DNA of 64,000 bases. Source: Halobellus sp. MBLA0158. GTDB taxonomy: Archaea; Halobacteriota; Halobacteria; Halobacteriales; Haloferacaceae. The position numbers and the translations under genes are program-made. Shown one piece after another: positions 38,423 through 46,232 of this stretch (the stretch's first letter is position 1; each line of letters opens with the position of its first letter). The stretch covers positions 1,984,001 to 2,048,000 of the forward strand of contig NZ_JBGNYA010000001.1 in NCBI RefSeq assembly GCF_041477585.1. Reading direction: 5' to 3'. Below the pieces are notes generated by a model, which saw nothing but the letters and a program-made list of their open reading frames with translations, did not search any database and was not told the DNA's origin.

Positions 38423-39472
38423 ATGAGCGCACTGGACGAGGACTGGCGCGCCGACCTCGATGCGGTGGACGCCGCCCTGATCGACGACTACCAGAGCGGC
38501 TTTCCCGTCGTCGAGCGCCCGTTCCGCGCCGTCGCCGCGGACCTCGGCATCGACGAGGCGGAGGCGCTGGAACGGGTCCGTCGCCTCCGCGAGCGGGGCA
38601 TCTTCCGGCGCTTCGGCGCGGTGCTGAATCCGCCGGTGATCGGCAGTTCGACCCTCGCGGCGGTCGCCGCGCCCGCAGATCGGTTCGACGAGGTCGCCGA
38701 GGTCATCAACGGCTACCGCCAGGTGAACCACAACTACCGCCGCGACCACACCTGGAATATGTGGTTCGTCGTCACCGCGGCTTCGAGGCGGAAGCGGGAC
38801 GCGATCCTCGCGGAGATCGAAGACCGCACGGGCTGTCCGGTGTTGAATCTCCCGATGCTAACGGATTACTACATCGACCTGGAGTTCCCCGTCGTCAACG
38901 ACGACGCCTTCGCCCGCGAGAGCGTCGCCGCGACCGACGCCTCCGCGACGCGCATCTCCGAGGAGGCCGTCGGCGACCTCACCGAACTGGAGGCGGCCCT
39001 CCTGATCGAGATCCAGGACGGCTTCCCGCTGTCGGCGACGCCCTACCGCGACGTCGCCGAGGCGATCGGCGCCGATCCGGGGGACGTCGTCGACGCCGTC
39101 GAGCGCCTCCTCGCCGACGGCTGTATCAAGCGCGTTGGCTGCGTGGTGAACCACATCGTCACGGGCTTCGACGCGAACTGCATGGTCGTCTGGGACGTCC
39201 CCGACGACGAACTCGACGCGCGGGGCGAGGCCGTCGGCGAACTGCCGTACGTGACGCTCTGTTACCACCGACCGCGACGCCCCGACCAGGACTGGGAGTA
39301 CAACCTCTTCACGATGATCCACGGCCGCGAGGCGGACGCCGTCGACGCGAAGATCGACGAACTCGCGGCGGAGCACCTCCCCTTCGATCACGAGCGGCTC
39401 TACTCGACGGCGACGCTGAAGCAGACCGGCGCGCGCTACGACGAACTGGTGAGCGCCGGGAGCGAGTCCTAA
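38423..39472 (+). CDS. ahbAB: Fused siroheme decarboxylase (AhbA-AhbB / NirDL-like)
   Basis: A 349-residue protein made of two Lrp/AsnC-like domains in tandem (about residues 15-165 and 185-340). In methanogens AhbA and AhbB, and in bacteria NirD and NirL, are separate or fused decarboxylases acting on siroheme. Both domains show the marker: domain 1 has FRRFGAVLN and HNYRRDHTWNMWFVV, domain 2 has KRVGCVVNHIVTG. The Asn-His after GAV/GCV in domain 2 fits the catalytic half. It would make didecarbosiroheme for the alternative heme pathway. The start follows a 110-bp gap from the divergent TrpD-like gene. Confidence 0.82.
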   Translation: MSALDEDWRADLDAVDAALIDDYQSGFPVVERPFRAVAADLGIDEAEALERVRRLRERGIFRRFGAVLNPPVIGSSTLAAVAAPADRFDEVAEVINGYRQVNHNYRRDHTWNMWFVVTAASRRKRDAILAEIEDRTGCPVLNLPMLTDYYIDLEFPVVNDDAFARESVAATDASATRISEEAVGDLTELEAALLIEIQDGFPLSATPYRDVAEAIGADPGDVVDAVERLLADGCIKRVGCVVNHIVTGFDANCMVVWDVPDDELDARGEAVGELPYVTLCYHRPRRPDQDWEYNLFTMIHGREADAVDAKIDELAAEHLPFDHERLYSTATLKQTGARYDELVSAGSES

Positions 39473-39473
39473 C

Positions 39474-40136
39474 CTAATCGAGGATCGCCGACAACAGCTT
39501 GTCCTGTGCGGTCGCGAGGTGCTCGGAGAACGTCGAGGGATCGATGTCCAGTTCCGAAGCCACGTCGCCGGCGTTCGCGCGCTTCGGGTGCTCGAAGTAC
39601 CCCATCTCGTGGGCCGTTTCGAGCACCTCCCGCTGGCGCGCGGTGAGGGCGCTCCGGTCGACGACGGCCAGATCGGACTCCTCGCGGTCCCCGTCCGAGC
39701 GGACGAGCCGATGGACGGAGACGCCGTCCCAGCCCTCGTCGAGCCGCCTGATCACGTCGCGGAGCGTGTCGACGTCGGGCGCGTGGAAGCTGATCATCAG
39801 GGCCCCGTCGCGGGTGTGGACGTCGCGGACGGGGCACCCGAACGCCTCCACCGACTCGCAGAAGCAGTTCCGGTCGGGCGAGCGGTCGAAGCGGTAGACC
39901 TGCTCGGACCCGTACGAGAAGACCTCCGTGAACTCCCGGTCGTCGTCGGGGAGGCCGTCTTCGAGCGGGGCCGCCTCGTCTGTCTCCAGCACGAACTCCT
40001 CTGTCATCGGCGCGTCGGGGTCGCTGGGTGCGGACTTCGTCACCGACGTCGCCGGCGCGTCGGCCGCCTCGGACGCCCGAACGGCCGGGCAGTCGGGCGG
40101 GGATTCGACGGTCACCTCCGCGCGGATTCCGGTCAC
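39474..40136 (-). CDS. HTH-10 (bacterio-opsin activator-like) transcriptional regulator
   Basis: A 220-residue regulator with a C-terminal helix-turn-helix of the bacterio-opsin activator type (LTARQREVLETAHEMGYFEHPKRANAGDVASELDIDPSTFSEHL). The N-terminal about 150 residues are a ligand or redox sensor region with cysteines (CPAV and FCESVEAFGCPV). The end is 2 bp from the ahbAB stop on the other strand. I chose the GTG at 40136 because the IRAEVTVESP start is the family pattern; a TTG at 40166 could also be used. The gene is divergent from the extradiol dioxygenase, a likely target. Confidence 0.8.
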   Translation of the reverse strand: MTGIRAEVTVESPPDCPAVRASEAADAPATSVTKSAPSDPDAPMTEEFVLETDEAAPLEDGLPDDDREFTEVFSYGSEQVYRFDRSPDRNCFCESVEAFGCPVRDVHTRDGALMISFHAPDVDTLRDVIRRLDEGWDGVSVHRLVRSDGDREESDLAVVDRSALTARQREVLETAHEMGYFEHPKRANAGDVASELDIDPSTFSEHLATAQDKLLSAILD

Positions 40137-40176
40137 GGTCGCATCCAGGCCGCCCTGCCTGATCAATAATTCGGGA

Positions 40177-40190
40177 TCGATCCGGATCGA
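40177..40190. promoter_or_regulatory. 14-bp palindrome next to the HTH-10 regulator promoter
   Basis: TCGATCC is followed directly by its reverse complement. It lies between the TATA element at 40192-40198 (TTTATAAG on the minus strand) and the regulator's start, where bound protein would block initiation; autoregulation is likely. Confidence 0.5.
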
Positions 40191-40200
40191 CTTATAAATG
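40191..40200 (-). promoter_or_regulatory. TATA-type promoter of the HTH-10 regulator
   Basis: Minus-strand CATTTATAAG, about 27 nt from the TTG at 40166 and 57 nt from the GTG at 40136. A second TATA-like element, TCTATAACC at 40221-40229 on the + strand, may serve the dioxygenase gene. Confidence 0.5.
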
Positions 40201-40297
40201 CCCCCGATATTTGGGGTCTTTCTATAACCATTTTACCGGTGAATCAGCAACCGTCTAGGAGAGTTCACCGCGAGAACTCACCATCACGAACGCAACC

Positions 40298-41266
40298 ATG
40301 AAACGACGACAATCCCCCGTAGCCAAACTCGGACACGTCGCAGCGCACACGCCGGACCTCGACGAATCGCTCTGGTTCTTCAACGAGGTGATGGGCTTCC
40401 AGGTCACAGAGCGCGACGGCGACACCGCCTATCTCCGCGGCATGCGCGACTGGGAGCACCACACGCTCAGCCTGACAGAGAGCGGCCAGACGGGCGTCGA
40501 CCACTTCGCGTTCCGGACCGAGAGCGAGGAAGCTCTCGACGAGCTCGAACAGCAGCTGAAAGACGAGGGCGAAGAGATCACCCACGTCGAGGCCGGCGAG
40601 GAGAACGGCATCGGCGAGGCGATCCGGGTCGACAAGTTCGGCCACAACTACGAGTTCTACTGGGACGTCGAGAAGCCGAAGGCCCCGGAGGGCAAGCGCT
40701 CCGGTCTGCTGAACCGGAATTACAGCGAGTCGGTGGGCAACCGGATCGCGCCCCGCCGGATCGACCACGTCCACGTCAACGACCCCGGCGAGAACGCGTT
40801 CAAGCACGACGAGTGGCTGCGCGAGGCGATGAACTTCCAGCTGAACGAGCGCTACGAGGACAAGAACGGCGAGTACTGGGGCTGGTGGTACGCCGTCACG
40901 CCGCTCCCCCACGACATCGCCATCCACCGCGAGGAGCCCGGCGACCCGACGCAGTTCCACCACGTCGCGTTCCACCTCGACAGCCTCCAGGACCTCTGGA
41001 CGGCCGCCGACATCTGCAGCGAGCACGGCATCGAGATCAACAACCGGAGCAACGGGCCCGCGATGCACGCGATCACCCGCGCGGACTGTATGTACGTCAA
41101 GGACCCCGCGAGCCAGCTCCGCCTCGAACTGTTCGCCGGGCCGGGCTATCTGAACTTCGAGCCCGACTGGGAGCCGATCGAGTGGAAGGAAGAGTCGCTC
41201 GGCGGCCCGACGAACCACCAGTGGCACGGCGGCGGCCCGACCTGGGACGGTATCGACTACGTCTGA
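40298..41266 (+). CDS. Extradiol ring-cleavage dioxygenase (catechol 2,3-dioxygenase type)
   Basis: A 322-residue type I extradiol dioxygenase of two VOC repeats. The iron ligands are His157 (IDHVHV), His222 (FHHVAFHL) and Glu277 (RLELFAGP) in the C-terminal repeat, the classical 2-His-1-Glu triad. It should open catechol or a related substituted catechol ring beside the hydroxyls with O2. No other aromatic pathway genes are near, so the ring substrate is unknown; a role in a ring-cleaving step of another pathway is possible. Promoter signals and an HTH-10 regulator are immediately divergent. Confidence 0.9.
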   Translation: MKRRQSPVAKLGHVAAHTPDLDESLWFFNEVMGFQVTERDGDTAYLRGMRDWEHHTLSLTESGQTGVDHFAFRTESEEALDELEQQLKDEGEEITHVEAGEENGIGEAIRVDKFGHNYEFYWDVEKPKAPEGKRSGLLNRNYSESVGNRIAPRRIDHVHVNDPGENAFKHDEWLREAMNFQLNERYEDKNGEYWGWWYAVTPLPHDIAIHREEPGDPTQFHHVAFHLDSLQDLWTAADICSEHGIEINNRSNGPAMHAITRADCMYVKDPASQLRLELFAGPGYLNFEPDWEPIEWKEESLGGPTNHQWHGGGPTWDGIDYV

Positions 41267-41314
41267 GAACGGCCGCTCTCGACGTTCGCAATGCTATTTT
41301 CGCTGCTGTCGTAG

Positions 41315-42094
41315 CTACCCGGACAGCGGCGAGAGCCGATACAGCATCCGCGCGGCGCCGAGCGCCCCCGTCTTGGCGAGCGCGCCGCCGCGGTAGGCGC
41401 CGTACTTCGCGTAGAAGCCGCTCTTCCTGACGCCCGCGCCGGCGTAGTGGCGCGCCGAGGTCGGGATCGGCGTCCGCCGGCCCTCGACCCGCGTGGCCCC
41501 GTCGCGGATCGCGTCGAGGACGATCTCGGCGGTGAGGTCTGCGCGCTCGATCCCCTCGATCTCGATCTCGGTGTAGGCGCGGCCGACGTACCCCACCTTG
41601 TGGGCGTCGCTCCCCGCGACGCCGGGATAGCCGCGAGCGTTGGCGTAGCGGCGCGCGCGGCGGTTCTTCCAGCCGGTGAACGCCCAGGAGTTGTACACCT
41701 CGATCGCGTCGGGGTCGACGTCGCGGAGCCGGCGTTTGCGCACGCCGTGTCGGCTCCGCTGGAAGGGGTGCGGCACGATCGCGACGCCGCCGCGCTCGCG
41801 GACCCACGAGGCCGTCTCGGCCATCGGCGCGCGGTGCGGGGGCATCTCCTCGATCCCCAGCGCGAGCAGGTGTCCGTCGGCGGTGGAGACCTCGACCCCC
41901 GGGATCCCGATCAGGCCGTACCGGGGCGCCAGCTCCGCCGCGCGGACGGACTCGTGGATCACGTCGTGGTCGGTCACGACGACGGCGTCGAGCCCGATCT
42001 CGGCGGCCTGTTCGAGGAGGAGCTCGACGGGGTCGGTCCCGTCGTAGGAGGCCTCGGAGTGGACGTGGGGATCGAGTCTGACGGTCAGCGACAC
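41315..42094 (-). CDS. PHP domain metal-dependent phosphoesterase
   Basis: A 259-residue PHP-superfamily hydrolase. The first metal motif is DPHVHSEASYDG (about residues 8-19), then VVTDHDVIHES, and HPF near residue 106, with GSDAHKVGYVGRAYTEI near residue 160. Related proteins hydrolyse nucleoside 3',5'-bisphosphates or other small phosphoesters. The start codon is GTG. The C-terminal about 65 residues, Tyr- and Arg-rich, are an archaeal extension (PHP_C). It converges on the dioxygenase gene. Confidence 0.82.
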   Translation of the reverse strand: MSLTVRLDPHVHSEASYDGTDPVELLLEQAAEIGLDAVVVTDHDVIHESVRAAELAPRYGLIGIPGVEVSTADGHLLALGIEEMPPHRAPMAETASWVRERGGVAIVPHPFQRSRHGVRKRRLRDVDPDAIEVYNSWAFTGWKNRRARRYANARGYPGVAGSDAHKVGYVGRAYTEIEIEGIERADLTAEIVLDAIRDGATRVEGRRTPIPTSARHYAGAGVRKSGFYAKYGAYRGGALAKTGALGAARMLYRLSPLSG

Positions 42095-42161
42095 GGGCGA
42101 TCGTACGAGCCGGTAGCAGTAAAGCCTGTCTGCCTGGCGCGCTCGTCCGGTGCCGACTCCG

Positions 42162-43247
42162 TCAGTCCAGCGCCGCGCCGATGCGCTCGCCCGTCTCGTG
42201 GCCGTTCCAGAGCGCGCTCGGGACTCGGCCCTCGCCGGCGACCCAGTCGCCGGCGAAGTAGAGCCTGGCGTCCTCGGCGGTCCGGATCGCCTCCGCGTCG
42301 ACCGCCGAATCCGGGAGCGCGTAGCGCCAGCCCTGATCGTCGGTCCAGTCGGGGTCGCGGTAGCGGTCCTCGCCCAGGAGGTCGGCGACGCGGTCGCAGA
42401 CCTCGGACTCGATCTCGGCGAGCGCGTCGTCGTACGTCTCGGTCGACCACGCGGGGCTCATCTGGACGACGAGGAGGCTCTCGCCGTCGGGGACGTGCCC
42501 CGGCTTGCACTCCTCGCGGGAGAGCCAGCCGATCGCGTGCTCGCGGTCGGGGTTCACGAGCCCGTACCACGGGTAGGATTCGCGGAACGGGTAGTGGAGA
42601 ACGACCGTCCGGATCGTCCGATACGGCACCGCGTCGACGGCGTCGACGAGCGCCTCGCGGCGCGCGTCGTCCCAGTCGGTCGCGCGCAGTAGCTCGGCCG
42701 TCTGCGGCGCCGGCGGCGTGACGAGCAGCGCGTCGAACGGGCCGTACTCGCTCCCTTCGGTGTCGGTGAGCCCCCATCGGGTCTCCGCATCGGTCTCGCG
42801 GTCTGTCCCCCGAGCCCGGATCTCGTCGATCCGCGTCCGGCGGTTGACCGTCGTGCCCGCGCGGTCGAAGAGCCGCTTTGCGAGCTGGGTGATACCCTCG
42901 GTCCACGTCCGCTTTGTCGACTCGCGGTCGCCCGGTTCGATGGTCCCCTCCCCGTCGAACGTCCAGACCGGCTCGTCGATCTCGACCAAGCCCTCGGTCC
43001 CCAGTTCTTCGAGGAGCGCGGCCGTCCGCTCGTCGGCTTCCTTCACGTAGTTGGCGCCGTGGTCGTAGTAACAGCCGTCGCGCCGCCGGGTGGCCGCCCG
43101 GCCGCAGACGCCGCCGCTCTTCTCGAAGACGGTCACCGCGACGTCGGCGTCGCGGAGGGCGTACGCCGCGGCCGCGCCGGCCGCGCCCGCGCCGACGACA
43201 CCGAGCCGTGGGGTCGATCCGTCCGCTTGCTCTGCGCTGTCGCTCAC
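42162..43247 (-). CDS. FAD-dependent amine-oxidase-like oxidoreductase (renalase-like)
   Basis: A 361-residue flavoprotein of the amine oxidase/renalase family. FAD binding is shown by LGVVGAGAAGAAAAYALRDA at the N-terminus, and by RLYFAGDWVAGEGRVPSALWNGHETG at the C-terminus. An insertion domain in the middle carries AGTTVNRRTRIDEI. The substrate (an amine or an NAD(P)H-like nicotinamide) cannot be read. The start is GTG. The sequence is divergent from the HAD gene, 98 bp away. Confidence 0.85.
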   Translation of the reverse strand: MSDSAEQADGSTPRLGVVGAGAAGAAAAYALRDADVAVTVFEKSGGVCGRAATRRRDGCYYDHGANYVKEADERTAALLEELGTEGLVEIDEPVWTFDGEGTIEPGDRESTKRTWTEGITQLAKRLFDRAGTTVNRRTRIDEIRARGTDRETDAETRWGLTDTEGSEYGPFDALLVTPPAPQTAELLRATDWDDARREALVDAVDAVPYRTIRTVVLHYPFRESYPWYGLVNPDREHAIGWLSREECKPGHVPDGESLLVVQMSPAWSTETYDDALAEIESEVCDRVADLLGEDRYRDPDWTDDQGWRYALPDSAVDAEAIRTAEDARLYFAGDWVAGEGRVPSALWNGHETGERIGAALD

Positions 43248-43345
43248 AGCGGGTAGAAGGACGGTCCGGGCTTCAGCGTTCGGGCCGGTCGGCCCGGTCG
43301 GCGCCGTCCCGCAGGTATTTCACCGCCCACCACCCAGGACCGCGT

Positions 43346-44020
43346 ATGGAGTACGACGCGGTGGTCTTCGACAACGACGGCGTGCTGGTCGAACGGCCCG
43401 GTGTGGAGCTTCTCCGGTCGGCCGCGCGCGAGGCGTTCGCCGCCGTCGGAATCGAGAACCCGGCCGACGAGGACGTCGAGGCCGTCGCCTACGGCGTCAC
43501 ACCCGAGACCCTAACGCGGGTCTGCGGCGCGTACGGCGTCGACGTGGACGACTTCTGGGCGGCCCGCGAGCGGACGGCGAGCGCGGCGCAGATCAGCGCG
43601 ATGGAGGGCGGCGAGACGGACCGCTACCCCGACATCGACGTGCTCGATGACCTCGCGGCCCCGCTCGGAATCGTCAGCACGAACCAACAGGCGACGATCG
43701 ACGCGATCCTCCGCCACCACGGACTCGAATCCCTCTTCGGGACCGCCTACGGCAGGGAGCCGACCGTCGAGAGCCTCCGCCGGAAGAAGCCCGCACCCTA
43801 CTACCTGGAGCGCGCCCTCGACGACCTCGGCGCCGAGTCGGCGCTGTTCGTCGGCGACAGCGAGACCGACGTGCTGGCCGCACACCGGGCGGGCGTCGAC
43901 TCCGCGTTCCTGCGACGCCCCCACCGCGCGGACACGATGCTGGACGCGGAGCCGACGTACGAACTCGACTCGCTGCGGTCGCTCCGAGACCTTCCTGGCG
44001 TTACGCTGCGTGAAAATTAG
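43346..44020 (+). CDS. HAD-superfamily phosphatase, phosphoglycolate phosphatase-like
   Basis: A 224-residue HAD hydrolase. Motif I is VVFDNDGVLVERPG (residues 6-19), motif II is IVSTNQQ, the lysine motif is RRKKPAP, and motif IV is VGDSETDVLAAHRAG. A four-helix cap lies between motifs I and II. The substrate is unknown; its layout is close to phosphoglycolate phosphatases of the bacterial type, distinct from the archaeal one at 3284-3967. It is followed by the RAD55-like gene after 39 bp on the same strand. Confidence 0.85.
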   Translation: MEYDAVVFDNDGVLVERPGVELLRSAAREAFAAVGIENPADEDVEAVAYGVTPETLTRVCGAYGVDVDDFWAARERTASAAQISAMEGGETDRYPDIDVLDDLAAPLGIVSTNQQATIDAILRHHGLESLFGTAYGREPTVESLRRKKPAPYYLERALDDLGAESALFVGDSETDVLAAHRAGVDSAFLRRPHRADTMLDAEPTYELDSLRSLRDLPGVTLREN

Positions 44021-44059
44021 CCCGGAACGGTTATGAGGCGGGTCGACGGACCTGCCAGT

Positions 44060-44764
44060 ATGCGGATTCCGAGCGGGGTCAGCGGGTTCGACCACCTGAT
44101 CCAGGGCGGCTTCCTCCCCGGGCGGCTGTACGTCCTCTCCGGCCCACCCGGCAGCGGGAAGACCACGTTCACGGCCCAGTTCATCGCCGAGGGGCTCCGG
44201 AACGGGGAGAACTGCCTGTACATCACGATGCACGAGTCGCGCGACGAGCTCGTCGAGGATATGTCGAACTACGAGTTCGGCTTCGAGACGCTCACGAGCT
44301 CCGAGCAGTTCCGCTTTGTCAACCTCGCCGGCCAGCAGGGCACGCGGCTCCTGAATCAGTCCTCGGGGAGCGGCAACCCCTCCAGCGTCCAGGGCCTGAC
44401 CGACAAGATCGTCGGCTTCGTCAACTCCCGGGACATCGACCGGCTCGTCATCGACTCGACGATGCTCCTGGAGCTCTTCTTCGCCGACGGCGAAGAGGAG
44501 ATGACGCGGTTCCTCACGGCGCTGAAGACCTGCGATGCGACGACGCTTCTCATCTCGGAGATGACAGACCCGAGCGCCTACGCCGACGAGCACTTCCTCG
44601 CCCACGGGGTCATCTTCTTCCACAACTACCTGGAGGCGACCGGGATGCGGCGGGGGATCCAGGTCGTGAAGATGCGGGGGACAGACATCGACTCCGACAT
44701 CCGGTCGCTGTCGTTCACCGACGAGGGGATCGTCGTCGACCCGACCAAACGGGTGGACTTCTAG
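44060..44764 (+). CDS. RAD55/KaiC-like ATPase
   Basis: A 234-residue RecA-fold ATPase of the archaeal RAD55/KaiC single-domain family. Walker A is GPPGSGKT (residues 28-35), and Walker B is DRLVIDSTML near residue 135. It probably binds DNA or a partner protein, or acts as a switch for other regulators. The start at 44060 begins MRIPSGVSGFD, the usual family opening; an ATG at 44033 would add nine residues. It ends with TAG directly followed by ATG of the next gene, so the two are translated as a pair. Confidence 0.82.
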   Translation: MRIPSGVSGFDHLIQGGFLPGRLYVLSGPPGSGKTTFTAQFIAEGLRNGENCLYITMHESRDELVEDMSNYEFGFETLTSSEQFRFVNLAGQQGTRLLNQSSGSGNPSSVQGLTDKIVGFVNSRDIDRLVIDSTMLLELFFADGEEEMTRFLTALKTCDATTLLISEMTDPSAYADEHFLAHGVIFFHNYLEATGMRRGIQVVKMRGTDIDSDIRSLSFTDEGIVVDPTKRVDF

Positions 44765-45178
44765 ATGTACGAACGCGCCTTCGACGTCGGCTGGGAGTCG
44801 CTCTCCGCGGAGGAGGCCGTAGAGCGGATGTACGCGCTCGGGATCGCAACCGAACTTGGCCACGAGTTCCCCGAGGAGCGAAAGCGGCTCCGCGGGCTCG
44901 CGTCGACGGCCTACGAGCGGAGCGTCCTCGATCTGGCGTTCGAGGAGGGGCGCCGCGAGGTGCGGGACGTCCGCCCGAACCACGAGACCGACGAGGGCGC
45001 CTGGGAGGAGCTGATCGAGGCCGCCGACTCGCCCGCGCCCGCCCGCGAGTCGCTGTCTGTCGACCCGTCCACGGACGTCCCCGAGGTCGTGGACCGCCCC
45101 GGCGCGCTGGACGGCTTCGACATCGACGAACTCGGCCGGCTGCGGTTCCCCTCGCTGCTCAAGCGCGACGAGGAGTAA
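44765..45178 (+). CDS. Partner protein of the RAD55-like ATPase, function unknown
   Basis: A 137-residue acidic, helical soluble protein with no recognised domain. [22 protein letters not shown] and [19 protein letters not shown] suggest two helical bundles, followed by a Pro/Ala-rich linker and a C-terminal helix-like stretch ending [12 protein letters not shown]. Its ATG immediately follows the stop of the ATPase gene with no gap, so the two are in one operon and their products probably interact. Confidence 0.65.
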   Translation: MYERAFDVGWESLSAEEAVERMYALGIATELGHEFPEERKRLRGLASTAYERSVLDLAFEEGRREVRDVRPNHETDEGAWEELIEAADSPAPARESLSVDPSTDVPEVVDRPGALDGFDIDELGRLRFPSLLKRDEE

Positions 45179-45224
45179 CCCCCTCGGGGGCGAGACTCTT
45201 GGCGCTCCAGCCCCAACTGCGGGT

Positions 45225-45650
45225 ATGGCCGACGAGACACCCGTCGAGAGCGGACGCGACGACGTCCCGGACTCAGAGGACGAATGGCGCGAGCGGCTCT
45301 CCGAGGAGGAGTACGAGATCCTCCGCGCCCGCGGGACGGAACCGAAGTTCAGCGGCGAGTACCTCGACGAGAAGGACGACGGCAGCTACCGGTGTGCGGG
45401 CTGCGGCGCGGTGCTCTTCGACAGCGAGACGAAGTACGACTCCGGCTCCGGCTGGCCGGCGTTCTACGACGCCAATCAGGACGCCATCGAGACGCGGACG
45501 GACACGCGCCACGGGATGCGCCGCATCGAGGTGCTGTGTCGGAACTGCGGCGGGCACCTCGGACACGTCTTCGAGGACGGTCCCGAGCCGACGGGCAAGC
45601 GCTACTGCATCAATTCGGTCGCGCTCGACTTCGATTCCGACGCGGAGTGA
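45225..45650 (+). CDS. msrB: Peptide-methionine (R)-S-oxide reductase
   Basis: A 141-residue MsrB that repairs oxidised methionine. The catalytic cysteine is in RYCINSVAL near residue 127. Two CxxC pairs that bind structural zinc are visible (CAGCG and CRNCGG), with GSGWPAF as the substrate pocket. The N-terminal about 35 residues are acidic. The electron donor is probably thioredoxin. It lies on the same strand as the preceding pair, 46 bp later. Confidence 0.95.
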   Translation: MADETPVESGRDDVPDSEDEWRERLSEEEYEILRARGTEPKFSGEYLDEKDDGSYRCAGCGAVLFDSETKYDSGSGWPAFYDANQDAIETRTDTRHGMRRIEVLCRNCGGHLGHVFEDGPEPTGKRYCINSVALDFDSDAE

Positions 45651-45686
45651 GGAGACGCGAAGCGGGCGACGCCGCCGCGTGTCGGG

Positions 45687-46121
45687 TCACTCCTCGACGG
45701 CGAGGTTCGTCGTCAGCACCGGGACGTCGGCGCGGGCGACGACCTTCTGGGAGACGCTGCCCATCAGATTGTTGGTGTAGTCGCCGCGGCGGGTCCCCAT
45801 CGTGATGAGGTCGACGCTGACCTCGTCGCTGTACCCGAGGATCTGCTCTGCGGGGTCGCCCTCGCGGATCGCGGTCGTGACGTCGATGCCGGCCTCGCGC
45901 AGGCGGGTCGCCGCGCGGTCGACGGCGGCCTCGCCCTCGCCCTCCAGTTCGGCGACGACCTCGGTCTTCATCTCGTCTTGCAGCGTGAGGAAGGCCCGGT
46001 CGTCGATGACGTAGAGGACGTGTACCTCGGCATCGCGCTGGACGGCGATGTCGGCGGCGGTCTCGACGACCGCGTCCATCGACTCGGTGCCGTCCGTCGG
46101 GAGCAAGATTCGCTCGAACAT
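45687..46121 (-). CDS. Universal stress protein (UspA family)
   Basis: A 144-residue single UspA domain: ILLPTDGTESMDAVVETA at the N-terminus and a nucleotide-binding-type stretch with MGTRRGDYTNNLMGSVSQKVVARADVPVL at the C-terminus. The G-x-x-G spacing is slightly altered from the ATP-binding consensus, so nucleotide binding is not certain. Its promoter is a TATA-like element (GATATAGGA on the minus strand), about 34 nt upstream of the ATG, shared with the divergent spermidine-synthase-like gene. Confidence 0.88.
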   Translation of the reverse strand: MFERILLPTDGTESMDAVVETAADIAVQRDAEVHVLYVIDDRAFLTLQDEMKTEVVAELEGEGEAAVDRAATRLREAGIDVTTAIREGDPAEQILGYSDEVSVDLITMGTRRGDYTNNLMGSVSQKVVARADVPVLTTNLAVEE

Positions 46122-46232
46122 ATGGCTCTGTGGGTGCTTTCGGCTGGGGCATCCTATATCCTCCTTTCTCGTCCCGTCGGCTCGGTTCGGCGAACGAGTC
46201 GTTGAAGTCGCTGCCGACCCAGGGTACCGGCG

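Noticed and set aside
45179-45196. CCCCC-TC-GGGGG stem between the RAD55 partner gene and msrB
   Set aside because: Short stem with a two-base loop and no T-run; not a convincing terminator.
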